Below are positions 56,345 to 64,000 of a stretch of DNA of 64,000 nt, in pieces (position 1 is the stretch's first letter; each line of letters starts with the position of its first letter). The DNA is taken from NCBI GenBank assembly GCA_050251415.1, contig JBFWMT010000001.1, positions 1-64,000 of the forward strand, given 5' to 3'. The translations under genes were made by a program, and so were the position numbers. The notes under the pieces were generated by a model. The model worked only from the letters and a program-made list of their open reading frames with translations. It was not told the DNA's origin and searched no databases. Source of the stretch: UBA8514 sp050251415. Lineage in GTDB: Bacteria; Bacillota; Clostridia; Lachnospirales; Anaerotignaceae.

Positions 56345-58600
56345 CTATCTTCCCCTCCTAAACAATTTACCAGCAATACTTTCTGCCTGTTTTTTTACTG
56401 ATTTGAACTCGGGTACATTCAAATCGTATATATATTCACCTATTTGATGTTCAACAAACAGTGAATTCTCAAAATATCTTTCTGCCCCTTGATAACCTGT
56501 TGGAATAAACATAGCAATGTCAAACCCAAGTATATTCAGGTATGCTACCAAAATGCTATCCTCGATGGTGCACATACTTTCCGTTGTATTTATAATAATT
56601 ACCTTTGGCACATCCTTGGTAAAGTCCATTTTCTGTATCAGTCTAAGCAAATGTTTGTCCAAATTAAGTGCAGTTGCAACTATTGTGTACTCTGCACCAT
56701 TTGTAAATGTTCCTCTTATTATTCTACTGTCAATAAGTTCTTGCAGTTTGTCCAGCATATAATCCTGCATATCCTCACGCATAAACGAATACTGGTAGGA
56801 AGGATGGCCTTTAATTTTCTGCGCTAAAAGCTTCCCATTTTTTAAAAATAAAGGTGCATGTTGCTTAACTGGGTTAAAATCAGTTCCCTGAATATACGGA
56901 AAACTTTTTATAACAAAAGTGTCATCGTTAATCAAACTTGAAATTTCATTCCAATAAGCGTCCTTACCATTAGGCACACCACTGATTTTAGAAAAAATAA
57001 CAGGCATCATCACCCTGTCATCAAGGGTTTCAAAGTTAGGTCTGTATTTAGCCTCCTGCGGCCACAAAATTTTAATTTCCTCATAGGTAGTTTGTAATGA
57101 AATTGGCATGGCTTTTATAAACTGCCTGTTTCTGTACACACCTGTATCTTGATACAGTATGGTGTCAAGTTCACGCTCTGCATTATATGCAACCGTTCCA
57201 AAACGCACGCTGCTAATTTCCGTTGGAAAATCCTCCTGCGGCAGAGAATTTTCAAATTTTTTCTCATATAAAAACTTATCTGTAACACTGCATTGTGTTG
57301 CTAAATCGGGGCAAATTATAAGCACATCTACAGGCAGTTTTGCCATAAGACGTATAAAGTATGCTTCATTTACACCCTTGCAACCACCATAATGTACCAG
57401 TGTTGGTGTACTATGAACCTGCCAGCTTTCAAAAAGTTTAGGCACATACCTATTTATCCAACAAAGAAAAATAACCGCCCTGTTGCTAAGCTTTTGCAAT
57501 GACGTTTCCTTATCCTCTTCCATAATGCTTATAAAGGATAACCTTGCATATTTTTCGAGTTCCTTGTTTCGTTGGAAATTAATATTTTCCACCATATCTT
57601 TAAGCATTTGTGCTGTATTTAAATAATTTTTTCTCTTAATGCTTTGCACCTCAAGGGCATCTGGCATAGCAATACCATTTTCAATGATTACAACAACCCT
57701 GTTTTTACTTTCAAGCTTAAGCTTCCATTTTAAAAGTTCATTGTAATAGGTTGCCTTCTCCTCTGCACCCATAACCCTTGCAAACAGGTTATACAAAAAT
57801 CTGCTGTCTGTTCCACGTTCGTTCTGGCTTTTAACAGAATCTGAAAATACGTCACCAAAAAGCCATGTATTTGTATTCACTGTTTTTTGTGGCTTTTCAA
57901 CTTCAATTTTAGGTAGCGACTGTTCTTCATTTTTTCTTTGCTGCATTTGAGAAACAGAAAAGTTTGCCGGAAATCTGCTACCTTTAATATTAATCAAGGT
58001 GGAAATTTCTGATTTCGGGTCTAGCTTTAAGTATGCGCTATCCCCATCACATTGCAACAAAAGTATGTCGCACCCGGCCCTAGATAAAATGCTTAAAACC
58101 TTTAACTCGTAAACGGATACAATTCCCTCGTACAATATTTTAGGAAACTTTTCCTTGCCAAGTTGATTTAATATACGCTCAAATTTATAATAAAACCAGC
58201 ACATAAACTTTATGTAGGCATTTTTAAGCATATTCTCTGTTTTACCTTGCAGTTTCATTTGGTCAAGTTCGTTATGCATTGCCTCTGCAATGCATCGCCT
58301 TTGCCCCGCATCAAGCCTTGGCAACCATTTTTTTATAGAATTTTCAAAAAAAAGCCTGTCCATCGTAAAATTTAAGCCCATAATTTCCTCATAATAGGAA
58401 AGCTGTCGCTCATCTGGGTTCGGTATCTTACCCTTTATATATAACCCATTCTTCACCACTTCCTGCAAATATGTACGCAAGAAATTGTCAATTTCCTCAT
58501 TAAACGTTACTAATCTGCAAAAATATGTCGCATTATTATTACGTAGTGCCCCATCTACAAAGTATTCATCTGTTTTGTTCAATTCCGCACGCCCAAACAT
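56345..58600 (-). CDS. yceG: YceG-family protein of the Ter locus
   Basis: 751 aa, longer than B. subtilis YceG (about 540). N-terminal NATYFCRLVTFNEEIDNFLR, then PRLDAGQRRCIAEAMHNELD, ILSRAGCDILLLQCDGDSAY, LVHYGGCKGVNEAYFIRLMA and ICPDLATQC. The C-terminal 250 residues contain FNPVKQHAPLFLKNGKLLAQ and IIINTTESMCTIEDSILVAY with LNILGFDIAMFIPTGYQG, which match the YceG pattern. Stop lies 2 bp before telA. In published ter-locus analyses YceG links TerD/TelA to the biosynthetic arm; biochemistry unknown. Confidence 0.82.
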   Translation of the reverse strand: MFGRAELNKTDEYFVDGALRNNNATYFCRLVTFNEEIDNFLRTYLQEVVKNGLYIKGKIPNPDERQLSYYEEIMGLNFTMDRLFFENSIKKWLPRLDAGQRRCIAEAMHNELDQMKLQGKTENMLKNAYIKFMCWFYYKFERILNQLGKEKFPKILYEGIVSVYELKVLSILSRAGCDILLLQCDGDSAYLKLDPKSEISTLINIKGSRFPANFSVSQMQQRKNEEQSLPKIEVEKPQKTVNTNTWLFGDVFSDSVKSQNERGTDSRFLYNLFARVMGAEEKATYYNELLKWKLKLESKNRVVVIIENGIAMPDALEVQSIKRKNYLNTAQMLKDMVENINFQRNKELEKYARLSFISIMEEDKETSLQKLSNRAVIFLCWINRYVPKLFESWQVHSTPTLVHYGGCKGVNEAYFIRLMAKLPVDVLIICPDLATQCSVTDKFLYEKKFENSLPQEDFPTEISSVRFGTVAYNAERELDTILYQDTGVYRNRQFIKAMPISLQTTYEEIKILWPQEAKYRPNFETLDDRVMMPVIFSKISGVPNGKDAYWNEISSLINDDTFVIKSFPYIQGTDFNPVKQHAPLFLKNGKLLAQKIKGHPSYQYSFMREDMQDYMLDKLQELIDSRIIRGTFTNGAEYTIVATALNLDKHLLRLIQKMDFTKDVPKVIIINTTESMCTIEDSILVAYLNILGFDIAMFIPTGYQGAERYFENSLFVEHQIGEYIYDLNVPEFKSVKKQAESIAGKLFRRGR

Positions 58601-58620
58601 AGTTTTTTATTCTCACTTTC

Positions 58621-59199
58621 CTATATTTTTCTGCCAAAATTTCGGTTTAGTGCATAGCCAAACATACATCCAAGTATTCCACCAATCATATGTGATAAAT
58701 TGGATATGTTGTCCTGAACGAATACACCGCTATAAAGCTGACCACCTATATATATTATTGCCACAATAACAAAAGTAAGTGGTATTTTTCCGTTTTTCAT
58801 ACTTGTAATTGATGAAAGAAGTATAAGGGCAAACACCACACCACTTGCCCCAAGTAACCCTGTTGAAAACATAATAACATTAACAATGCCTGTAATAATT
58901 GCTGTAAAAAATATTATAACTGCCATATTCCAACTGCCATATTTCTCCTCCAGCAACGGGCCAACAAGCAAAATAAAAATTATATTTCCGCTAAAGTGAC
59001 TCCAATTTGCATGACCAAAAACATGACATATAAGTCGTATGTAGAACAAAGGGTTTGTCATTGATGAACGGTATACGCTAAAAATCAGACTATTGCTTCT
59101 TCCGCCCGTAAATATATTCAGCGCATAGGCAATAAAAGAAATAATAACAAAGGTTAAAATTACAGGTGAATTAAAATGAAATTTACTGGTTATTTTCAT
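58621..59199 (-). CDS. Rhomboid intramembrane serine protease
   Basis: 192 aa with about six membrane helices. HANWSHFSGNIIFILLVGPL carries the conserved H-x-x-x-N; GLLGASGVVFALILLSSITS holds the catalytic Ser in G-A-S-G; DNISNLSHMIGGILGCMFGY holds the catalytic His. All active-site residues are present. First gene of the leftward Ter operon, which is unusual; it may process a membrane partner of the stress system. Confidence 0.88.
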   Translation of the reverse strand: MKITSKFHFNSPVILTFVIISFIAYALNIFTGGRSNSLIFSVYRSSMTNPLFYIRLICHVFGHANWSHFSGNIIFILLVGPLLEEKYGSWNMAVIIFFTAIITGIVNVIMFSTGLLGASGVVFALILLSSITSMKNGKIPLTFVIVAIIYIGGQLYSGVFVQDNISNLSHMIGGILGCMFGYALNRNFGRKI

Positions 59200-59522
59200 C
59201 TTTCATACCCCAATCATATCATAATTTATTGCAACTAAGAACCACTGATTTAATATAATCAAAAAATCAATCCATATTTCCAAAATTAAAAAATCCTTTT
59301 TCCTATGTTTACATTATAACATATTACTGGCATTTGTCATCATTTATTGCCCTATTATGACAATATTAAAAGATTCTTAAGCTTTTCTTTTTAACAATAT
59401 TTATTGTATAATAGTATGTATAATTACTTAACAAATATTTTGTATCAATTTTTCAAACTATACACCGATACAAAAAAATGGTATAATATTAAGATTACAC
59501 TAAACTTGAAGGGTGACTATAG
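59200..59522. promoter_or_regulatory. Divergent promoter region of the Ter locus
   Basis: Leftward: ATGACA (59335-59340, read on minus) and TATAAT (59313-59318) with 16 bases between. Rightward: TATAAT at 59482-59487 with a weak TATACA 17 bases before it, 35 bp from the CitE-like start. The middle is A/T-rich with no gene. A shared regulator could control both arms; no clear palindrome was found. Confidence 0.55.
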
Positions 59523-60548
59523 ATGTATAATATTTCGGCTGAATTTAATAAAAAACACCACTGTTCCCATATTATAAACTCAGAAAATGCTGCACCCTAT
59601 ACCGTTGGTGCACTGTTATATTGCCCAGCTTTAAACATAAAAGTAATAGATATGCTGCTACACAAATCTGTAGCGCACCCCTTTTCATTGGCACTTTGCC
59701 TTGAGGATTCTATCAGCGACAGTGCAGTGTGTGCAGCAGAAGAGCAAATTGTGCATACATTTAGAAAAATTTTTCAGTTATTGGCAAGTGAGCAACTTAT
59801 AAAATCTGCGCTTCCACAAATTTTTATTCGTGTACGCAGTGCGGCTCAAGCAATAACTCTTTTTAACAAAATAAAACCTTATCAAAGCCTTTTATCTGGG
59901 TTCATACTGCCAAAATATTCTTTAAACTGTGCTGCGGAATACAACAAAAGCATTTTGGAAATAAACAGTATGGCTAATAAAAAGATATATATGTTACCCA
60001 TTATAGAAAGCAGTGACGTGATAAACCTTAGCACCAGACACAAAACACTTACTCGTATTAAAAACCATGTAGATACCATGGCGGATTATGTTTTAAATGT
60101 ACGAATTGGCGGCAATGACTTTTGCAAACATTTCGGCATACGCCGTAGTTTCGATGAAACCATTTATGATATATTACCAATAAGTAATATTTTAAGTGAT
60201 ATACTAACTGTATTTTCTATGGATTACGTAGTTTCTGGACCTGTGTGGGAGTATTTTGACAGCCCTAATGGTGAGTGGTCAGATGGATTAAAAAGAGAAA
60301 TAAAACGGGACAAGCTTAATGGGTTCATTGGCAAAACTGTGATTCACCCAAACCAAATTGAAATTGTAAACAATTGCCTTAAAGTAGAAAAATCAGATTT
60401 TGAAGATGCTATCAGCATACTTAACTTTAAAAGTGACCATCTTTTGGTTGCAAAAAGCAATGACGGTAAACGTATGAACGAGATTAAAACCCACACTAAG
60501 TGGGCACAAAAAACTGTTGTATTAGCGAACATTTACGGAGTAAAATAA
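59523..60548 (+). CDS. HpcH/HpaI aldolase-citrate lyase (CitE)-like protein of the Ter locus
   Basis: 341 aa. VGALLYCPALNIKVIDMLLH, FSLALCLEDSISDSAVCAAE, IFIRVRSAAQAITLFNKIKP, LPIIESSDVINLSTRHKTLT and NVRIGGNDFCKHFGIRRSFD, then GKTVIHPNQIEIVNNC are CitE/HpcH-fold motifs (Glu/Asp Mg2+ ligands in LEDS and GGND). Ter-locus versions are thought to make a precursor used by the phosphoribosyltransferase encoded next, whose ATG overlaps this stop by one base. GAAGGGTG precedes the start. Confidence 0.85.
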   Translation: MYNISAEFNKKHHCSHIINSENAAPYTVGALLYCPALNIKVIDMLLHKSVAHPFSLALCLEDSISDSAVCAAEEQIVHTFRKIFQLLASEQLIKSALPQIFIRVRSAAQAITLFNKIKPYQSLLSGFILPKYSLNCAAEYNKSILEINSMANKKIYMLPIIESSDVINLSTRHKTLTRIKNHVDTMADYVLNVRIGGNDFCKHFGIRRSFDETIYDILPISNILSDILTVFSMDYVVSGPVWEYFDSPNGEWSDGLKREIKRDKLNGFIGKTVIHPNQIEIVNNCLKVEKSDFEDAISILNFKSDHLLVAKSNDGKRMNEIKTHTKWAQKTVVLANIYGVK

Positions 60549-61678
60549 TGAAAATTTATGATAAAAATCAGCTTGTAAGTTTAGCAAAACGTGATAATAA
60601 TACAAAGCGCACATACCTTTTGGTTAACCCTCTTCAAGGCAAGCACATACCTGTTTCTCCTAAAAATGCTTTTGATGTTTTTAAAGATTTAGCCCAAAGG
60701 CTTTATGCGAAATATCCAAATGAAAGACTTCTGCTAATAGGCTTTGCGGAAACTGCAACCGCAATTTGTGCAGCAGTTGCAACCTTTGCACCAACAGATA
60801 TTTATTTTTTACAGACCACACGTGAGTTTTTTCACAACACCGAATTTCTATATTTTTCCGAAACCCACAGCCATGCTGTGGAGCAAAAACTAGTTAAAAC
60901 TAATTTCGAAAAGTATTTGAATTCCAGTGACCGAATAATTTTTGTTGAAGATGAAGTAACCACAGGCAACACCATATTAAATGCCATAAATGCAATTAAA
61001 GCAGAATATAAAAACAAACCCCTTAAATTCGGGATTGCGTCCATATTAAACAGTATTTCTGATGAACGCACTGCCCAGTTTAAGGCTTGTGATATTGAGT
61101 TTACATATCTGCTTAGCATTACTGATACAGACTACACAGAGAAACTTGATAATTTTAATTTTAACCAAAATGCTCAGCACTCATTTGAAAAAGCTCCGTT
61201 TTCCTCCATGACTGAATGGGAAATTGCAAACAAGGCAGACCCTCGCATAGGCACTTTAAATACTGATTTTATAGATAAATGCAGTTTCCTTGCATCTAAA
61301 ATTTTAAGTGACCTTGGGTCTAGTGGGAAAAATAAAACCGTACTTGTTTTAGGTTCCGAAGAATTTATGTTCCCTGCTCTTTTCACTGCAAGGAAAATTG
61401 AAGAATACTGCAATTGCTCTGAAGTGAAATTTCATGCAACCACACGCAGTCCTATTTTACCCAGCGAAGATGATAACTACCCTCTTTTTTCAAGGTATCA
61501 GCTTAAAAGCTTATACGATGATGAACGAACTATATATGTATACAACCTAAAAAAATATGATAAAGTTATTGTTATACATGATTCGCCAACAACTAATAGT
61601 GAAGGTATAAATAGCCTTGTTGCCGCACTTCGTGCTAACCAATGCAACGATATTACAATTTATAAGTGGAGTGATTAA
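60548..61678 (+). CDS. Ter-locus phosphoribosyltransferase with TRSP domain
   Basis: 376 aa; ATG 60548 overlaps the upstream stop (TAATG). N-terminal LLVNPLQGKHIPVSPKNAFD and LLIGFAETATAICAAVATFA, then the PRPP loop IIFVEDEVTTGNTILNAINA (E-D-E-x-x-T-G-x-T). C-terminal TRSP part: DFIDKCSFLASKILSDLGSS and VLVLGSEEFMFPALFTARKI, HATTRSPILPSEDDNYPLFS and VIVIHDSPTTNSEGINSLVA. Probably transfers a ribose-phosphate to the acid made by the CitE-like enzyme to give a nucleoside-like stress metabolite; product unknown. Confidence 0.85.
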   Translation: MKIYDKNQLVSLAKRDNNTKRTYLLVNPLQGKHIPVSPKNAFDVFKDLAQRLYAKYPNERLLLIGFAETATAICAAVATFAPTDIYFLQTTREFFHNTEFLYFSETHSHAVEQKLVKTNFEKYLNSSDRIIFVEDEVTTGNTILNAINAIKAEYKNKPLKFGIASILNSISDERTAQFKACDIEFTYLLSITDTDYTEKLDNFNFNQNAQHSFEKAPFSSMTEWEIANKADPRIGTLNTDFIDKCSFLASKILSDLGSSGKNKTVLVLGSEEFMFPALFTARKIEEYCNCSEVKFHATTRSPILPSEDDNYPLFSRYQLKSLYDDERTIYVYNLKKYDKVIVIHDSPTTNSEGINSLVAALRANQCNDITIYKWSD

Positions 61679-62728
61679 ATGCAAAGCTCATATAGTACAA
61701 ATGATGTAACCCTGTTACTTAAAGATATAACAGGCATGGTAACACCTCTTGAAACAAAGCAAAGGGAGGCTCTAATACAAAAGGGTACTCACTACTGCGA
61801 AATGCTTCCTTTGGAATACCGTCCGTCACCAAAATATATTGAAGCCTACAATATTTCCCTTGAAAGTTATGCAAATCCCACTGCAAATGCAGTTTGTCAG
61901 GTATCGGAAAAAATATATAGGCTTAAAGGGAAAAGTACCGTTATTGTATCTCTTGCCCGTGCAGGCATACCAATAGGAATCCTTATTAAGCACTATCTTG
62001 ATAAAAAATATAATCTGTGTGTACCTCATTATTCAATATCCATAATACGGGAACGTGGAATAGACACAAATGCCATAGATTATATATTAGAACGCCACAC
62101 CCCCACAGACATACAGTTTGTTGACGGCTGGATTGGCAAGGGTGCTATTCAAAACGAATTACGTGAGACACTTAAAGCCTATCCCCAAATCAATTCTGAC
62201 CTTGCCGTACTTGCAGACCCTGCGAATATAACCGACCTGTGTGGTACCCACGAGGATATTTTAATTCCCAGTTCCTGCCTAAATTCTACGGTTTCGGGTC
62301 TTATAAGCCGAACTTTTTTGCGTGATGATATAATATCCCCATCCGATTTCCACGGTGCGGCATTTTATCCACAATTTAGTAATGAGGATGTATCTTATGA
62401 ATTTATTAACGCTATAGAAAAACACTTTGATTTTTCCGCAATAGCACAAGACATACCCCGTGGAGTGTTGGGCATAACTGAGGTTGAAAATATTGCCTCC
62501 AATTTTGGCATAAACAATATAAATTTTGTTAAACCAGGCATAGGGGAAGCAACACGAGTGCTTCTAAGACGTGTACCATGGAAACTGCTTATAGCCCAAA
62601 AATGCCAAAACGACCCATTACTGACTCATCTTTTGCATTTAGCGGCCGAAAAAAATGTGCCAACGGAAGTTTATCCATTGCATAGCTATAAGGCATGTGG
62701 AATAATCAAAAATATGGCAGATATTTAA
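61679..62728 (+). CDS. StiP-family protein of the Ter locus
   Basis: 349 aa; ATG directly follows the stop of the upstream gene. VTLLLKDITGMVTPLETKQR and LPLEYRPSPKYIEAYNISLE, then TVIVSLARAGIPIGILIKHY, HYSISIIRERGIDTNAIDYI, FVDGWIGKGAIQNELRETLK and LIPSSCLNSTVSGLISRTFL. These are the 'cysteine protease StiP' domain marks; the C-terminus (INFVKPGIGEATRVLLRRVP) is the PELOTA-like part. The domain is related to phosphoribosyltransferases. Third member of the rightward Ter arm. Confidence 0.85.
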   Translation: MQSSYSTNDVTLLLKDITGMVTPLETKQREALIQKGTHYCEMLPLEYRPSPKYIEAYNISLESYANPTANAVCQVSEKIYRLKGKSTVIVSLARAGIPIGILIKHYLDKKYNLCVPHYSISIIRERGIDTNAIDYILERHTPTDIQFVDGWIGKGAIQNELRETLKAYPQINSDLAVLADPANITDLCGTHEDILIPSSCLNSTVSGLISRTFLRDDIISPSDFHGAAFYPQFSNEDVSYEFINAIEKHFDFSAIAQDIPRGVLGITEVENIASNFGINNINFVKPGIGEATRVLLRRVPWKLLIAQKCQNDPLLTHLLHLAAEKNVPTEVYPLHSYKACGIIKNMADI

Positions 62729-62959
62729 ATATTTTTTTAGTCACTATGCTACTTATTTAGCCAATATTTTTATTTATATTTTCCTTCATTACTTACTATT
62801 TTTTGTAAATATGCTAAATTTTCTTTGTTCCGGGTATGCAATATTCCAAAAAACCTCATAATAGTAATAATTTACAGTTTCCTTAAATGTATTGCTTTTT
62901 GTGGTAAATCATAATAAAATTTAGTTAGGTAATAAACCTTGCCTAAAGGAGGTAATATT

Positions 62960-63454
62960 ATGAAAAAATATATAAGAACTATAGTAATTGCAACTGTTGT
63001 TTGCCTTTCACTTGGGCTAATTACAGCCTGCAATAACAAAAAAGAAGAAACCTCTGCTCCTGTGGCTTCAGCAGAAACTAAAACTGAAACGAAGACTGAA
63101 GAAAAAGAAAATAAAGAGGACGTAACAAAGCCTGAAGATTCCACCACTGAACAGACAACTGAAAAGGAAAGCCTTGCAGTTGAGCTGGGTAATGACATGG
63201 GGCACAATCTTTCTGCCCTTTGGATACGTGCCACAGAAGAAGACGAATGGACGGAAATTGCATTGGAGAACAATATTTGGCAAACAGGCTACCTTATTCC
63301 AATCAAACTTGAAGCAGAAAGCATACCTAAACCCGAAAATGGGTGGCAGGTAAAGGTAGAATTCGCTGATGACAATACAACTCATATTTTTGAAAATGTT
63401 CTGCTTAACACAAAATCCTCTATTGTGCTTACAGAAGAGGGACCCGTATACTAA
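62960..63454 (+). CDS. Small lipoprotein
   Basis: 164 aa from ATG 62960 after AAAGGAGG. Signal peptide KKYIRTIVIATVVCLSLGLI ends in the lipobox TAC (ITAC). A Glu/Thr/Lys-rich linker of about 45 residues leads to a small beta domain: VELGNDMGHNLSALWIRATE, WTEIALENNIWQTGYLIPIK and WQVKVEFADDNTTHIFENVL. Surface-exposed; unknown function. Not obviously part of the Ter arm, from which it is separated by 230 bp without a gene. Confidence 0.7.
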   Translation: MKKYIRTIVIATVVCLSLGLITACNNKKEETSAPVASAETKTETKTEEKENKEDVTKPEDSTTEQTTEKESLAVELGNDMGHNLSALWIRATEEDEWTEIALENNIWQTGYLIPIKLEAESIPKPENGWQVKVEFADDNTTHIFENVLLNTKSSIVLTEEGPVY

Positions 63455-63465
63455 ATACAAAAAGA

Positions 63466-63497
63466 CCGTGAGAAATTCAAAACTCCCACGGTCTTAA
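63466..63497. terminator. Bidirectional terminator
   Basis: AAGACCGTG and CACGGTCTT form a perfect stem between two convergent genes (lipoprotein and glycogen phosphorylase), with A- and T-rich flanks. Confidence 0.7.
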
Positions 63498-63504
63498 TCT
63501 TTGT

Positions 63505-64000
63505 TTACATTTCTGTTTTCACTGGCTCAATATTCCAAATTTCTTTTGCGTATTCTGCAATAGTTCTGTCACTGCTGAATTTTCCGCTTTTTGCAGTATT
63601 TATAATAGCCATCTTTGCCCATCTTTCTTTATCCTTATAAGCTTTATCCACCTCTGCCTGAGCTTTAGCGTAGGAAGCAAAATCTGCAAGAACAAAATAC
63701 TCATCCGCGCGGCTTCCTCCCGTGCCATTAAGTAAAGAGTCATACAATTCCCTGAACATATCCATATTTTGAGAGAAAGCTCCATTAATAAACTGGGTAA
63801 GTACAAGCCTTACGTTTTGGTTCAGGTTGTAAATCATCCATGGGTCATAATTCCCTTCTTCATACTTATCTATTACTTCTTTGGCTTTCATACCGAAAAT
63901 AAATATGTTATCTTCCCCAACCTCTTCACAAATTTCCACATTAGCACCATCAAGAGTCCCTACTGTTAACGCTCCGTTTAGCATAAACTTCATGTTACCT
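63505..64000 (-). CDS. glgP: Glycogen/starch/alpha-glucan phosphorylase, C-terminal part (runs off the window)
   Basis: About 164 C-terminal residues. The visible start, GNMKFMLNGALTVGTLDGAN, contains the pyridoxal-phosphate lysine (M-K-F) of phosphorylases, followed by VEICEEVGEDNIFIFGMKAK and DEYFVLADFASYAKAQAEVD, KERWAKMAIINTAKSGKFSS. The enzyme releases glucose 1-phosphate from glycogen. The open frame continues to base 64000, so it is truncated only by the window. Length of the seen part matches the end of an 800-820-aa enzyme. Confidence 0.95.
   Translation of the reverse strand, partial: GNMKFMLNGALTVGTLDGANVEICEEVGEDNIFIFGMKAKEVIDKYEEGNYDPWMIYNLNQNVRLVLTQFINGAFSQNMDMFRELYDSLLNGTGGSRADEYFVLADFASYAKAQAEVDKAYKDKERWAKMAIINTAKSGKFSSDRTIAEYAKEIWNIEPVKTEM

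Noticed and set aside
59221..59300. Second copy of the MITE-like insert (CTGATTTAAT similarity)
   Set aside because: Only about ten bases match and no inverted partner is present.

Overview
The window is AT-rich, uses strong AGGAGG-type ribosome binding sites with ATG/GTG/TTG starts, and carries genes typical of anaerobic Firmicutes (SmpB/tmRNA, RNase R, class I PurE, NhaC antiporter, TerD/TelA/YceG stress operon, a PdaB-like polysaccharide deacetylase). The best reading is a Clostridia chromosome, probably a Lachnospiraceae-like gut anaerobe. That placement rests on protein character only.

Layout. (1) About 1-24,302: the right-hand part of a temperate phage whose left end is outside the window. 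Head and DNA-packaging genes (tail hub-like protein, adaptor, N4-gp56-type capsid, scaffold, P22-like portal, terminases) are followed by a regulatory segment (a probable type I toxin-antitoxin pair and a ribbon-helix-helix regulator with palindromic operators), replication and recombination genes (CHC2 zinc-finger protein, iteron-rich probable origin, DUF927 ATPase, ERCC4 nuclease, SSB, PD-(D/E)XK exonuclease), an excisionase-like gene, a CI-like repressor, a secreted YHYH-motif protein and a tyrosine integrase. The integrase stop lies 4 bp from the 3' end of the tmRNA gene, so ssrA is the attachment gene and the integrase tail also encodes the tmRNA terminator. (2) 24,306-31,560: host core genes ssrA, smpB, a ketopantoate-reductase-like gene, rnr, purE, nhaC and a small XRE regulator. 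(3) 31,798-48,553: a 16.75 kb genomic island, with every gene on the minus strand. It splits a polysaccharide deacetylase gene: the C-terminal third is at 31,558-31,802 and the N-terminal two thirds at 48,549-49,094. Both halves share TGGAT at the break, in the same reading frame, and a large serine recombinase with a coupled 42-aa ORF sits just inside the right border. The cargo is a lipoprotein-based amino acid ABC transporter, two class III aminotransferases, an iron alcohol dehydrogenase, a PucR regulator, a CheX / REC-CheX pair, two repeat-bearing secreted proteins, a PhzF protein, a DUF1456 protein and a serine hydrolase. (4) 49,231-63,454: a frameshifted secreted-protein gene, then a divergent 'Ter' stress locus. 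The leftward arm is rhomboid, YceG, TelA, three TerD and a Ca2+-type P-ATPase, with a HAD phosphatase downstream. The rightward arm is a CitE-like lyase, a TRSP phosphoribosyltransferase and StiP. A small lipoprotein and the C-terminal end of glycogen phosphorylase finish the window.

The most interesting point is the island. Precise excision at TGGAT would rebuild a 261-codon deacetylase with its catalytic motif 4 (WDVD-x-LDW) restored. Several Firmicutes sporulation genes (sigK, spsM, spoVFB and others) are interrupted by serine-recombinase elements that excise in the mother cell, so this may be a further, metabolically loaded example. The split, the core and the recombinase are read from the sequence; developmental excision is inference. 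Candidate operators inside the island (a 17-bp motif matching at 15 positions) lie upstream of both the transporter operon and one aminotransferase, suggesting a PucR-controlled amine or amino acid catabolic regulon. The preferred substrate cannot be read from sequence; GABA or omega-amino acids are a reasonable guess.
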